A stretch of 64,000 nt of DNA, taken from positions 124,001 to 188,000 of the forward strand of contig NZ_JBCHVB010000006.1 in assembly GCF_039023475.1 (NCBI RefSeq). Reading direction: 5' to 3'. Origin of the DNA: Erwinia sp039023475. GTDB taxonomy: Bacteria; Pseudomonadota; Gammaproteobacteria; Enterobacterales; Enterobacteriaceae. A program made the position numbers and the translations under genes. Under the pieces are notes generated by a model. It was not told where the DNA came from. It worked only from the letters and a program-made list of their open reading frames with translations, and ran no database searches. Below, one piece after another: positions 25,937 to 34,662 of the stretch (positions are counted from its first letter, which is position 1; each line of letters opens with the position of its first letter).

Positions 25937-27091
25937 TCACGTCCGTGCTTCAGAAGCCGCAGGCCGCGGGCGCAGAAAGAGCGCCGGTACCACCAGCAGC
26001 GCCATAACCCAGAAAACAGTGCCCTGCAGATGCTGGAACAGTACGCCGCACACTATGGTCATGAGCGCGATGCCGCCGCCCATCGCCAGCGCGGAATAAA
26101 CGGACTGCAGACGAATCACCTCTGCGCCCCTTCTTGCTGCAATAAAACGCATCGCCGCAAGGTGACAAACGGTGAAGCTTCCGCAGTGAAGGATCTGCGC
26201 CACAATCAGCCAGGGTAAGGCGGTCGTTGAACCGAGCACGCCCCAGCGCAGGATAGCGCAGACGCCCGAAAGCAGTAAAAGATCCCGCGCGCCCCAGCGC
26301 CTGAATAACCGGTTACTGGAAGCAAAGACAATAATTTCGGCCACCACGCCGAGCGACCAGAGGTAGCCCACCACGCTGGCGGAATAGCCCGCTTCCTGCC
26401 AGTAGATGGCGCTGAAGCCGTAATAAGCCGCATGCGCGCCCTGCATCAGCGTCACGCAGAGTAAAAAGCGCCAGACGGCGTTCTCCTGCAGCAGCTGTTT
26501 CCACTCCGGCCAGCCCGCCCTGTCGCTCTGTCTGGCACTGCCTTCGGGCATCACCGCCGGACGCAACAGCATCCCCGCCAGCATTGCCGACACGCCCAGG
26601 CACAGCATCCAGAGAATGGCCTGAGAGGAGTAAGCGCTAACCAGAACGCCCGTCAGCGCCGAGCTGATCACAAAGGCCAGCGATCCCCACAGCCTGACGG
26701 GGCCATAAGGCATGCCAATCTGGTTCTGCCAGGTTGCAGCCAGCGCATCACTGAGCGGCACCAGCGGAGAGAAAAACAGATTAAAGCCAATCATCACCAG
26801 CAGCAGCCATATCCAGAGGGCGGAGATCCAGAAGCCCAGCACAAAAAACAGCGACAGCATCGCCAGCAGGCGGAGGGCGGTAACGAGTTGGGAAGGACGG
26901 GTAACGCGGGAGGCGATAAGCAGGCTACCGGCAAAGCGGGCAATCATTCCGCAGCCCAGCAGCAGGCCTATCTTTTCAGGCTCAAGGCCCACGCCCTTCA
27001 GCCAGACGGCCATAAAAGGCAGCCAGACGCCGTAGGCGAAAAAGTAGGTAAAGTAGCCCAGACCGAGCCAGTATGCAGAACGAATAAGCAT
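25937..27091 (-). CDS. hcaT: HcaT-type MFS transporter
   Basis: 384-aa major facilitator protein with about 12 hydrophobic segments, close to E. coli HcaT (379 aa), annotated as a 3-phenylpropionate permease. Shared stretches include LGYFTYFFAYGVWLPFMAVWLKGVGL, IGFNLFFSPLVPLSDALA, QGAHAAYYGFSAIYWQEAGYSASVVGYLWSLGVVAE in part, and HCGSFTVCHLAAMRFIAAR. The hcaR and hcaEFCBD catabolic genes that follow in E. coli are missing; glyA lies next upstream. Its substrate here is therefore uncertain. The gene is convergent with csiE. Confidence 0.93.
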   Translation of the reverse strand: MLIRSAYWLGLGYFTYFFAYGVWLPFMAVWLKGVGLEPEKIGLLLGCGMIARFAGSLLIASRVTRPSQLVTALRLLAMLSLFFVLGFWISALWIWLLLVMIGFNLFFSPLVPLSDALAATWQNQIGMPYGPVRLWGSLAFVISSALTGVLVSAYSSQAILWMLCLGVSAMLAGMLLRPAVMPEGSARQSDRAGWPEWKQLLQENAVWRFLLCVTLMQGAHAAYYGFSAIYWQEAGYSASVVGYLWSLGVVAEIIVFASSNRLFRRWGARDLLLLSGVCAILRWGVLGSTTALPWLIVAQILHCGSFTVCHLAAMRFIAARRGAEVIRLQSVYSALAMGGGIALMTIVCGVLFQHLQGTVFWVMALLVVPALFLRPRPAASEART

Positions 27092-27144
27092 GATCCCTCC
27101 GACAAAGTGAGCCGTACTTTCTCAGAGGTCGGAGCTAAGATCAA

Positions 27145-27170
27145 TTAACGGGACACATTTGTCCCGTTAA
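27145..27170. repeat. Perfect inverted repeat between glyA and hcaT
   Basis: TTAACGGGACA-CATT-TGTCCCGTTAA, arms of 11 bp with a 4-base loop, no T-run after it on the minus strand beyond TTGATC. It may be the glyA terminator without a strong U-tract, or an operator for hcaT, whose start is 54 bp away. Confidence 0.7.
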
Positions 27171-27218
27171 TCTCTTCCCTTGCCGCTTTCCATAGTGACG
27201 GACAGCGGCTACAGCGCC

Positions 27219-28472
27219 TTAGGCGTAAACAGGGAAGCGTGCGCAGATTTCCAGCACCTGCTTCTTAACGCGTTCCTGAACGCTTTCGTCACCGATGTTG
27301 TCCAGGATATCGCAGATCCAGCCAGCCAGCTCACGCACTTCAGCTTCTTTAAAGCCACGGCGGGTGACGGCAGGTGAACCAATGCGGATGCCGGAAGTGA
27401 CAAACGGGCTTTTCGGATCGTCAGGGACGCTGTTTTTATTCACGGTGATGTTGGCACGACCCAGCGCGGCGTCAGCTTCTTTGCCGGTCAGATTTTTGTC
27501 GACCAGATCCATCAGGAACAGGTGGTTGTGGGTGCCGCCCGAAACCACTTTGTAGCCGCGCTCCAGAACAACCTCTACCATCGCCTTCGCATTTTTCGCG
27601 ACCTGCTGCTGGTACACCTTGAACTCAGGCTCCATCGCTTCTTTCAGCGCAACCGCTTTGCCGGCAATGACGTGCATCAGCGGGCCACCCTGGCCGCCAG
27701 GGAAGACCGCAGAGTTCAGCTTCTTGTACAGATCTTCGTCGCCACCCTGCGCCAGGATCAGACCGCCGCGCGGGCCTGCCAGCGTTTTATGGGTGGTAGT
27801 GGTGACGATATGCGCATGGGGAACCGGGTTCGGGTAGACGCCTGCGGCGATCAGACCCGCCACGTGGGCCATATCAACGAACAGCCAGGCACCAATGCTG
27901 TCTGCAATTTCACGCATTTTTGCCCAGTCGCAGATACCGGAGTAGGCAGAGAAGCCGCCGATAATCATTTTCGGCTTATGCTTCTGTGCCTGTGCGGCCA
28001 GGTCGTCGTAGTCGATTTTACCGCTATCGTCGATGCCGTAAGGCACCACGTTATAGAGCTTACCGGACAGGTTTACCGGTGAACCGTGAGTCAGGTGTCC
28101 GCCGTGCGCCAGGTTCATGCCGAGGATGGTGTCGCCCGGCTGGAGCAGCGCGGTATAGACGGCGAAGTTAGCCTGAGAGCCGGAATGGGGCTGAACGTTG
28201 GCATAATCCGCGCCGAACAGCGCTTTGGCGCGGTCAATCGCCAGCTGCTCAACGATATCGACATATTCACAGCCGCCGTAGTAACGCTTCCCCGGATAGC
28301 CTTCCGCATACTTGTTGGTCAGCTGAGATCCCTGTGCCTGCATGACACGCGGACTGGTGTAGTTTTCAGAAGCAATCAGTTCAATATGCTCTTCCTGACG
28401 TACTTTTTCCTGCTCCATTGCCTGCCATAACTCGGCATCGTAATCAGCAATATTCATATCACGCTTTAACAT
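27219..28472 (-). CDS. glyA: Serine hydroxymethyltransferase
   Basis: PLP enzyme converting serine and tetrahydrofolate to glycine and methylene-THF; the main source of one-carbon units. 417 aa as in E. coli. The PLP lysine is in TTTTHKTLAGPRGG and the substrate region in IASENYTSPRVMQAQGS. The start is the second ATG of ATGCGGATG: the AGGAG directly abuts the first and is six bases from the second. It is divergent from hmp as in E. coli. Confidence 0.98.
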   Translation of the reverse strand: MLKRDMNIADYDAELWQAMEQEKVRQEEHIELIASENYTSPRVMQAQGSQLTNKYAEGYPGKRYYGGCEYVDIVEQLAIDRAKALFGADYANVQPHSGSQANFAVYTALLQPGDTILGMNLAHGGHLTHGSPVNLSGKLYNVVPYGIDDSGKIDYDDLAAQAQKHKPKMIIGGFSAYSGICDWAKMREIADSIGAWLFVDMAHVAGLIAAGVYPNPVPHAHIVTTTTHKTLAGPRGGLILAQGGDEDLYKKLNSAVFPGGQGGPLMHVIAGKAVALKEAMEPEFKVYQQQVAKNAKAMVEVVLERGYKVVSGGTHNHLFLMDLVDKNLTGKEADAALGRANITVNKNSVPDDPKSPFVTSGIRIGSPAVTRRGFKEAEVRELAGWICDILDNIGDESVQERVKKQVLEICARFPVYA

Positions 28473-28584
28473 CCGCATCTCCTGACTCAGCTAACTTTTA
28501 TCGGCATTGAACGGCCCGCTTGGGCGAAGACCCACAGTGTAAACTGTTTTACCTGCCGAGGGGTAGCCACAACGCGCGCTTTTT

Positions 28585-28600
28585 ACGCAAACGATTGGCT
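28585..28600 (-). promoter_or_regulatory. PurR-like operator upstream of glyA
   Basis: ACGCAAACGATTGGCT keeps the left half and part of the right half of the PurR consensus ACGCAAACGTTTGCGT. glyA is a known PurR target in E. coli. The right half is weak. Confidence 0.5.
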
Positions 28601-28753
28601 TGCGATGCAGCAAGGGTTTATTCCGTTTTTAACCCGCCCTTTCGACCGGATATTTCTTCACAACCGCGATGCAGATTATTCACGTTAAGCCGGTCGCGTC
28701 ACAAAAAAATGCCCCTGTCCCTGAAAGGTGTATTTACAAAACGCGCCGGGAAA

Positions 28754-28784
28754 TTATAAGATGCATTTGAAATGCATCTTATAA
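28754..28784 (+). promoter_or_regulatory. NsrR operator of hmp (perfect palindrome)
   Basis: A 31-bp perfect palindrome (odd centre at 28769) with arms TTATAAGATGCATTT and AAATGCATCTTATAA, 21 bp before the hmp start. The inner 23 bp, starting AAGATGCATTT, match the known NsrR operator of enterobacterial hmp. It implies repression relieved by nitric oxide. Confidence 0.9.
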
Positions 28785-28805
28785 CTTTTCCTGCAGGAGC
28801 CACCT

Positions 28806-29990
28806 ATGCTTGACGCCAAAACGATTGCTACCGTAAAAGCCACCATCCCTGCCCTGCTGGCAACAGGTCCACGTCTGACCGCCCACTTTTATGACCGGAT
28901 GTTTGCCCATAATCCCGAGCTGAAAGATATTTTCAATATGAGCAACCAGCGTAATGGTAACCAGCGAGAGGCGCTGTTTAACGCGATTTGCGCCTATGCG
29001 GGAAATATCGAAAACTTACCTGCACTACTGCCCGCGGTTGAAAAAATTGCACAGAAGCACACCAGCTTTGCTATTCAGCCGGAACAGTATCAGATAGTGG
29101 GAACGCACCTGCTGGCAACGCTGGATGAACTGCTCAGCCCGGGACAGGAAGTCCTTGATGCCTGGGGCAAAGCTTATGGCGTATTAGCGGGCGTATTTAT
29201 TCAGCGTGAAGAGCAGCTTTATCAGGAGGCTGAAAATAAAACGGGCGGCTGGCGGACGCCTCGTGCTTTTCGCATCAGTGACATCAAAGAAGAGAGCGAC
29301 ATCATCAAGAGTTTCCTGCTGACGCCGACGGACGGCGGGCCGGTGGCGGACTATCAGGCGGGCCAGTATCTGGGCGTCTGGGTGCAGAATAAAAACTTCG
29401 CCAATCAGGAGATTCGTCAGTACTCCCTGACCCGCGCGCCAAACGGCCGCGACTATCGCATCGCCGTCCGCCATGAGCCAGGCGGCACCGTATCAGGCTG
29501 GCTGCATCAGCACGCTCAGCAGGGGGATGAAATCCTGCTGTCGGCACCGGCGGGCGATTTCTATCTGAAGGTGTCACCGCAAACGCCGGTTACGCTGATT
29601 TCTGCCGGCGTCGGACAGACGCCTGTGCTGGCCATGCTTGATGTGCTGGCGGCCCAGCGCCATCCCTCAGGCGTACAGTGGTTCCATGCGGCGGATAACG
29701 GTAAGCGACACGCCTTCCGTGATGAAGTGACTTTGTCAGGCAGCAAGCTTGAAAAATTTTCGCAGCACATCTGGTATAACCAGCCGCTACCCCAGGATCA
29801 AGGCCGCTACGACAGCGAGGGATGGATGGAACTCATGCCGCTGGAGAGCCAGTTAAGCGATCCCGCCATGCATTATTATCTCTGTGGCCCGGTGATATTT
29901 ATGCAGTATGTGGCGAAACAGCTTATCGGGATGGGGATTGAGAACGCGCGCATCCATTATGAGGTCTTCGGGCCGCATAAAGTTATCTGA
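28806..29990 (+). CDS. hmp: Nitric oxide dioxygenase (flavohemoglobin)
   Basis: Converts NO and O2 to nitrate using NAD(P)H. 394 aa (E. coli 396). Residues 1-138 form the globin domain (proximal His in AEKIAQKHTSFAI region), then a ferredoxin-reductase-type FAD domain (RQYSLT motif at RQYSLTRAPNG) and an NAD domain (ISAGVGQTPVLAMLD, and near the C-terminus YYLCGPVIFM). A GCAGGAGCC site precedes the ATG. It is monocistronic and is divergent from glyA, under the NsrR palindrome. Confidence 0.98.
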   Translation: MLDAKTIATVKATIPALLATGPRLTAHFYDRMFAHNPELKDIFNMSNQRNGNQREALFNAICAYAGNIENLPALLPAVEKIAQKHTSFAIQPEQYQIVGTHLLATLDELLSPGQEVLDAWGKAYGVLAGVFIQREEQLYQEAENKTGGWRTPRAFRISDIKEESDIIKSFLLTPTDGGPVADYQAGQYLGVWVQNKNFANQEIRQYSLTRAPNGRDYRIAVRHEPGGTVSGWLHQHAQQGDEILLSAPAGDFYLKVSPQTPVTLISAGVGQTPVLAMLDVLAAQRHPSGVQWFHAADNGKRHAFRDEVTLSGSKLEKFSQHIWYNQPLPQDQGRYDSEGWMELMPLESQLSDPAMHYYLCGPVIFMQYVAKQLIGMGIENARIHYEVFGPHKVI

Positions 29991-29996
29991 TTTGCG

Positions 29997-30032
29997 CAAA
30001 AACGCCATCGCCGTCCATAAGGGACGGCGATG
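29997..30032 (-). terminator. Terminator between hmp and glnB
   Basis: CATCGCCGTCC-ATAA-GGGACGGCGATG hairpin. On the minus strand it is followed by GCGTTTTTG, so it mainly serves glnB; hmp ends just before. Confidence 0.75.
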
Positions 30033-30052
30033 CGGCGATTCAGGTCAGCAGA

Positions 30053-30391
30053 TCAGATAGCCTCTTCGTCTTCCTCGCCGGTACGGATCCGCACCACTCG
30101 CGCCACGTCGAAGACGAAAATTTTACCATCGCCGATTTTGCCGGTCTGCGCGGTGCGCATGATGGTATCCACGCAGGTATCCACGATATCGTCAGAAATA
30201 ACGATCTCAATTTTCACCTTAGGCAGAAAATCAACCATATATTCTGCGCCACGGTAAAGTTCCGTGTGGCCTTTCTGACGACCAAAACCTTTCACTTCGG
30301 TGACGGTCATGCCGGTGATGCCGACTTCCGCCAGCGCTTCACGCACGTCATCAAGCTTGAATGGTTTGATAATTGCATCAATCTTTTTCAT
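30053..30391 (-). CDS. glnB: Nitrogen regulatory protein P-II
   Basis: 112-aa trimeric P-II signal protein that senses 2-oxoglutarate/ATP and is uridylylated by GlnD to control NtrB and GlnE. Y51 in the T-loop is present in ELYRGAEYMVDFLPKVKIE. The C-terminal signature GKIFVFDVARVVRIRTGE is standard. It stands between hmp and glrR as in E. coli, as a single gene. Confidence 0.98.
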   Translation of the reverse strand: MKKIDAIIKPFKLDDVREALAEVGITGMTVTEVKGFGRQKGHTELYRGAEYMVDFLPKVKIEIVISDDIVDTCVDTIMRTAQTGKIGDGKIFVFDVARVVRIRTGEEDEEAI

Positions 30392-30531
30392 GTCAGACCC
30401 TTTTCATTTCCCCCGTCGTGGAGGGTGATCCTGCGTTCAGTATAAGTGCAGCGGACAGGTCCCGCCGCGCGGCCCGTCTCTTTTTCAGGATGCTACGCTA
30501 CCATATCCCGGCAGCGAAGCGGCACTGAAAA

Positions 30532-31866
30532 TTACGCTTTAAAATCTGAAGCGTCGAGTTCATGGCGCGAGAGCAGCTTATAAAACTCCGTCCGGTTACG
30601 CCCGGCCAGCCTTGCCGCGTGCGTCACGTTGCCGTTTGTCATCTGTAGCAGCTTACGTAAATAGTTCAGCTCGAACTGGTTTCTGGCCTCGGCAAAGGTC
30701 GGTAATACGCTGCTTTCGCCTGCCAGCGCCTGCTCCACCAGCGCTTCGCTAATCACCGGCGCGGAGGTGAGCGCCACGCACTGTTCGATAACGTTGACCA
30801 GCTGTCGCACATTGCCGGGCCAGCTCGCCGCCAGCAGACGTTTCATCGCATCGGTGGAAAAGCGCCGCACAAAGGGCTTATGACGCTCCGCTGACTGCTT
30901 CAGCAGATGATTCGCCAGCAGCGGAATATCCTCGGAACGCTGCTGAAGCGTGGGGATTTTAAGATTCACCACGTTGAGCCGGTAGAAAAGATCTTCGCGG
31001 AACGTCTGTTTCTCCATCGCTTCAGGCAGGTCCCGGTGGGTGGCAGAGATGATCCTGACGTTAATATCCCGATCCTGATTGCTGCCCAGCGGCCGCACCT
31101 TGCGCTCCTGGAGTACCCGCAGCAGTTTTACCTGCAGCGCCTGAGGCATATCGCCGATTTCATCAAGAAAGAGCGTACCGCCCTCCGCCGCCTGAAAAAG
31201 CCCCTCCCGGCTGCTGACGGCCCCGGTAAAAGCGCCTCTGGCATGACCAAACAGCTCCGATTCAAGCAGCTGCTCGGGAAGCGCACCGCAGTTGATGGCG
31301 ACGAAGGGATTTCCTGCCCGCGGGCTGGCAGCATGTATGGCCTGAGCCAGAATCTCCTTACCGGTCCCGCTCTGGCCATTGATCAGCACGCTGACGTCCG
31401 ACTGCGCCACCATCCGCGCCTGTTCCAGCAGGCGAAGCATGATCGGACTGCGGGTGACGATGCTTTCCCGCCAGGCATCGTCGCTGGCGGGCGCCCGGTG
31501 CGCCAGCGCCTGGTCGATAGCGCTGTAGAGCGCGTCCCGGTCAACGGGCTTGGTAAGAAAGCTGAATACGCCCTGCTGCGTGGCCCAGACGGCGTCGGGG
31601 ATAGATCCATGCGCGGTAAGGATGATCACGGGCATACCCGGCTGCTGTTTCTGGATCTCACTGAACAGCGCCATCCCGTCCATCTCATCCATACGCAGGT
31701 CGCTTATCACCAGATCCACCTTTTCCCGGAGTAAGGTTTTCAGCGCCTCAGGGCCGCTTGCGGCCGTCAGGACACTGAATCCCTCACTGGCAAGACGCAT
31801 TCCCAGCAGCCTGAGCAGGCTGGGATCGTCATCCACCAGAAGCAGGCTGGCTGATTTTTTTATCAT
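30532..31866 (-). CDS. glrR: Sigma54-dependent response regulator GlrR
   Basis: 444-aa NtrC-type activator. It has an N-terminal receiver domain with the phosphoryl aspartate in VDLVISDLRMDEMDG, a central AAA+ domain with GESGTGKE-type Walker A (INGQSGTGKEIL), the GAFTGA sigma54-contact loop (RGAFTGAVSSREG) and a C-terminal Fis-like helix-turn-helix (NGNVTHAARLAGRNRTEFYKLL). GlrK phosphorylates it. It activates the glmY promoter found at 34.3 kb in this window. Start overlaps the qseG stop by 4 bp. Third gene of glrK-qseG-glrR. Confidence 0.97.
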   Translation of the reverse strand: MIKKSASLLLVDDDPSLLRLLGMRLASEGFSVLTAASGPEALKTLLREKVDLVISDLRMDEMDGMALFSEIQKQQPGMPVIILTAHGSIPDAVWATQQGVFSFLTKPVDRDALYSAIDQALAHRAPASDDAWRESIVTRSPIMLRLLEQARMVAQSDVSVLINGQSGTGKEILAQAIHAASPRAGNPFVAINCGALPEQLLESELFGHARGAFTGAVSSREGLFQAAEGGTLFLDEIGDMPQALQVKLLRVLQERKVRPLGSNQDRDINVRIISATHRDLPEAMEKQTFREDLFYRLNVVNLKIPTLQQRSEDIPLLANHLLKQSAERHKPFVRRFSTDAMKRLLAASWPGNVRQLVNVIEQCVALTSAPVISEALVEQALAGESSVLPTFAEARNQFELNYLRKLLQMTNGNVTHAARLAGRNRTEFYKLLSRHELDASDFKA

Positions 31867-32606
31867 GGCTGGCTCGCCTCCTCTTTCGTGGTGCCAGGCG
31901 TTGCCACATCGTTGTCAGGCTGCCCGTCGCGATCGCCCGCATGGCTGCTGTCTGAAGTCTCAGGCGAGCGCCGTGAAGAGAGCTGTCGCTCAATATCGGT
32001 CAGCGTCTCCAGCTTGCGGCGCGTGATGCTCAGCGCCTCATTCCGCTCACTCAGGCTCTGGCGAAGCGCATCGAGCTCGCTGTCGCTACTCTGCCGGAGC
32101 TGATAATAGCGCATACGCTCAGCAGCAAGCTCTAGCTGGCCGGACTGGCCGTTACGCCAGAGCTGGATCAGCGGCCTGACCGCCGGAGGATAGTCCGGAC
32201 TGAACAGCGCCAGCCGCTGCATATACTGCCGTCGCTCCACGGGCGTCACGTTGCCGTTGGCCAGCAGCACACCCTGCCTGAAAGCGTTCTGCCAGTCATT
32301 CGCCGGCCAGCGGCGCGCTTCCGCCCGCGCTTCAGCGGGAGAAAGACGTCCCGCACAGTCGATGCCTCTCAGCCAGTAAAGGGCATTATGGCTCACCTTG
32401 TCACCCTGTAGATCCCATATCCGGGCGCAGTCAACCTGCTGAAAATCGATCACCTTAGCTTCCGGCTCCGCCTGCGGCGTTAACGGCTTGCTGGCGGCTA
32501 ACCCCGGCGCTTTGGTCGTACAGGCCGCAAGCAGTGCGGCGCAGAAAAATAGCGCAGCGATACGGCCAGCGCCCGCGCTTACGGCGGTAAAATTATCAGT
32601 TCTCAT
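31863..32606 (-). CDS. qseG: QseG outer-membrane lipoprotein
   Basis: 247-aa lipoprotein (lipobox ALLAAC near residue 29, then TTKAPG) that in E. coli interacts with the sensor GlrK/QseE and is needed for its signalling. The C-terminal half is helical (ELDALRQSLSERNEALSITRRKLETL) and ends in a low-complexity Ser/Asp/Gly tail. It starts one base inside the glrK stop (TAATG) and overlaps glrR by 4 bp, so all three genes are coupled. Confidence 0.9.
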   Translation of the reverse strand: MRTDNFTAVSAGAGRIAALFFCAALLAACTTKAPGLAASKPLTPQAEPEAKVIDFQQVDCARIWDLQGDKVSHNALYWLRGIDCAGRLSPAEARAEARRWPANDWQNAFRQGVLLANGNVTPVERRQYMQRLALFSPDYPPAVRPLIQLWRNGQSGQLELAAERMRYYQLRQSSDSELDALRQSLSERNEALSITRRKLETLTDIERQLSSRRSPETSDSSHAGDRDGQPDNDVATPGTTKEEASQP

Positions 32607-34036
32607 TATCTGTCATTCCCGGCGGCAGACGTGAGTTCGATCCGAAAACAGACCACCGCCCCTTCATTTTGAACCAGCTGCAAATCACCCTGCAGGCGTT
32701 GAATACAATCTCTGGCGATGCTGAGCCCCAGCCCGCTCCCTTTCACGGCGCCCTTTCGTTGCTGGCTGCCCTGGAAAAAGGGTTCAAATATCATTGCCTG
32801 TTCGGTAGCAGGTACCGGCGTTCCGGTGTTTTCCACCTCAATAACCGACCTGTTACCCTGACGGCGGCTGCGGATCCAGATGGTACCGGATTCGCTGCCG
32901 TAATGTATTGCGTTCGAATAAAGATTGTCGATGGCCCGCGCCAGCAGCATCGGTTCCGCCAGGCAGGTTTTTTCAGCCAGCGTAATGTCGGTCTGCACTG
33001 ATTTGGAACGGGCGGTCAGGCTGTGCGTACTGACAATCCGCTCCACCAGAGCCTCAAGGTCGACCGGGACCCGCGCCACTGGCGCATCGGATAGCTCGCG
33101 GTTGTAATCAAGCAGCTGTTCTATCAGCCGCTGCAGATGGCAGCTGCTTTCGTCGAGAATCGCAACCACATCCTGCTGATCGGCAGTGAGCGGCCCGGCG
33201 ACTTCGTCAGCCAGTAGCGCCGTCCCCTCCCGCATACTGGCAAGGGGCGTTTTCAGCTCGTGGGAAATGTGTCGCAGAAACTCATGGCGCTGTGACTCCA
33301 GCCACGCCAGACGTTCGCTCAGCCAGAGAATACTTTGCCCGAGCGAACGCAGCTCTCTCGGTCCCCTGGCCGCCAGATTGTGGCTGAGCCGCTTTCCTTC
33401 CCCCAGCCGGTTAATCATCCGCTCAACCGCCTTTACCGGGCCGATAATCATCCGGGTAAACAGCAGCACCAGACCGACGCTGAGCAGAAAGAGGATCAGC
33501 GCCTGCCAGCCAAAATACTGGCCGCGCTCGGCAATTTCACGCTGTAGCTGTAGCCCCCGGGAAAAGGCCACTTCACGCGTGGACTGGACAAGCTGGCCGT
33601 TGGAGGCTGAAAAGGTCTCAAGCGCCTGCGAGGCCGCCCTGACCGGACTGCTGTTGGTACAGGCAAGGGTATTAAGACTGACCAGCGACTGGCTTAACCG
33701 CTGGGAAATCAGCGCATCTGCCAGCACAGAAGCATGCTCTTCCAGCATCCGGGCATATTTTGTTCGCTGCGTCTGATATAGGTTGGCCAGCATGGGGTCA
33801 TCCAGTACGCAATATTGCCGGTAGCTGCGTTCAAGCTCCAGGGCGGTGCGGGCCATTGCCTCGCTGCGGCGGACGTCGGTCAGGGTAGTCCGGTTGGTAT
33901 CCGCCGCCCGGTCGCTGAGCGCCGATAAGCTCTCCCAGGCCTGCCAGGCCAGCACCAGCAGCGGCAGCAGCACTAGCAGAAAGGCCATCAGCACCAGCTG
34001 TCGCAGGGAACGCGGAAATAAACGCCATTTTTTCAC
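32606..34036 (-). CDS. glrK: Sensor histidine kinase GlrK (QseE)
   Basis: 476-aa membrane kinase. It has an N-terminal helix (residues ~12-32), a periplasmic domain, a second helix (~168-190, ALILFLLSVGLVLLFTRM), a HAMP linker, a HisKA domain with the phospho-His in HISHELKTPLASMREG, and an ATPase domain (N box DNLYSNAIHYG, G box GSGLGLSIARD). It responds to envelope stress and phosphorylates GlrR. The start is a GTG with a weak GAGAG site. It is the first gene of the operon, downstream of glmY. Confidence 0.96.
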   Translation of the reverse strand: MKKWRLFPRSLRQLVLMAFLLVLLPLLVLAWQAWESLSALSDRAADTNRTTLTDVRRSEAMARTALELERSYRQYCVLDDPMLANLYQTQRTKYARMLEEHASVLADALISQRLSQSLVSLNTLACTNSSPVRAASQALETFSASNGQLVQSTREVAFSRGLQLQREIAERGQYFGWQALILFLLSVGLVLLFTRMIIGPVKAVERMINRLGEGKRLSHNLAARGPRELRSLGQSILWLSERLAWLESQRHEFLRHISHELKTPLASMREGTALLADEVAGPLTADQQDVVAILDESSCHLQRLIEQLLDYNRELSDAPVARVPVDLEALVERIVSTHSLTARSKSVQTDITLAEKTCLAEPMLLARAIDNLYSNAIHYGSESGTIWIRSRRQGNRSVIEVENTGTPVPATEQAMIFEPFFQGSQQRKGAVKGSGLGLSIARDCIQRLQGDLQLVQNEGAVVCFRIELTSAAGNDR

Positions 34037-34110
34037 AGGAGGCTCTCACTTTTTATCGTGTCCTGATGCTAGCTGAGTGCGGCGCGGGAGGAAAGGCTCA
34101 GGCAGAAACG

Positions 34111-34334
34111 AAAAATGGCAGATTCAGAGAATCTGCCATTCCGGACAGGCTGCGCGGCGCAGCCTGAAAAATAGGTGGTGCCTAACTCAACGTTGCGTCC
34201 GGTGTCTGATAAAGCCACAGCGTGGACTGTTATCGGTTAGGTGGACGGCAGGCACCGTATTGTGCGTCATTCGATGTGTTATGAAGCGCTTGTCCGCTTG
34301 CGCAGGGCTGTCATAGCTAAGTGAATGAGCCACT
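34111..34334 (-). ncRNA. glmY: Small RNA GlmY
   Basis: The 5' end AGTGGCTCATTCAC (reading down from 34334) is the conserved start of GlmY. Its place between purL and glrK and its promoter agree. The RNA ends in a terminator ATGGCAGATTC-TCT-GAATCTGCCAT then TTTTT (34111-34140). Just before that is a second hairpin with arms CAGGCTGCG and CGCAGCCTG (34143-34168). Length is about 220 nt, longer than the 184 nt of E. coli. GlmY binds RapZ and so protects GlmZ and raises GlmS, the glucosamine-6-phosphate synthase. Confidence 0.9.
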
Positions 34335-34340
34335 GGGTTT

Positions 34341-34362
34341 ATTATAGCAAGCCGCGTGCCAA
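34341..34362 (-). promoter_or_regulatory. Overlapping sigma54 and sigma70 promoters of glmY
   Basis: Minus strand: TTGGCAC-GCGGC-TTGCT is a sigma54 promoter (-24 GG, -12 GC). Its last bases run into TATAAT (34341-34346), a sigma70 -10 that lies 7 bp before the same start at 34334. This overlapping pair is known from E. coli glmY. Confidence 0.88.
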
Positions 34363-34457
34363 TAATGAAAATAAAAATTTAATTATCTGATATTTAAGGA
34401 AATTAAATAAATTCGTTCTTTACCTCATCGCCCTCTTCACTGCAGCGGCAGGATAAC

Positions 34458-34571
34458 TGTCGTCAACAGGCAACACTAAACAACGCTGTTTTTATATAGC
34501 ATTTAAATCAATAGATTACATGTCTCCATTTGGAGACACCCTATATGAGCCTTTGTCGGCAATTTGCAACA
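34458..34571. promoter_or_regulatory. GlrR activator sites upstream of glmY
   Basis: Three TGTC-N10-(G/A)ACA sites, the consensus of GlrR boxes: a perfect one TGTC-N10-GACA at 34521-34538, and near-matches TGTC-N10-AACA at 34458-34475 and 34554-34571. They lie 120-240 bp upstream of the glmY start, the usual distance for a sigma54 activator. Confidence 0.82.
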
Positions 34572-34583
34572 GTTTGCCTGACA

Positions 34584-34610
34584 GTAAAAAAGCAGCCGCA
34601 TGGCTGCTTC
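34584..34610 (-). terminator. Terminator of purL
   Basis: On the minus strand AGCAGCC-ATGC-GGCTGCT is followed by TTTTTTAC, about 55 bp after the purL stop. It insulates the glmY control region from purL readthrough. Confidence 0.88.
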
Positions 34611-34662
34611 TGATAAAAGTGTGAACAGCGACAGCAGGGGAACGGCTGCCGCTTAAGCCTGC

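Noticed and set aside
30907..31734. 275-codon plus-strand frame inside glrR
   Set aside because: Antisense to the conserved AAA+ and receiver domains; composition of a shadow frame.
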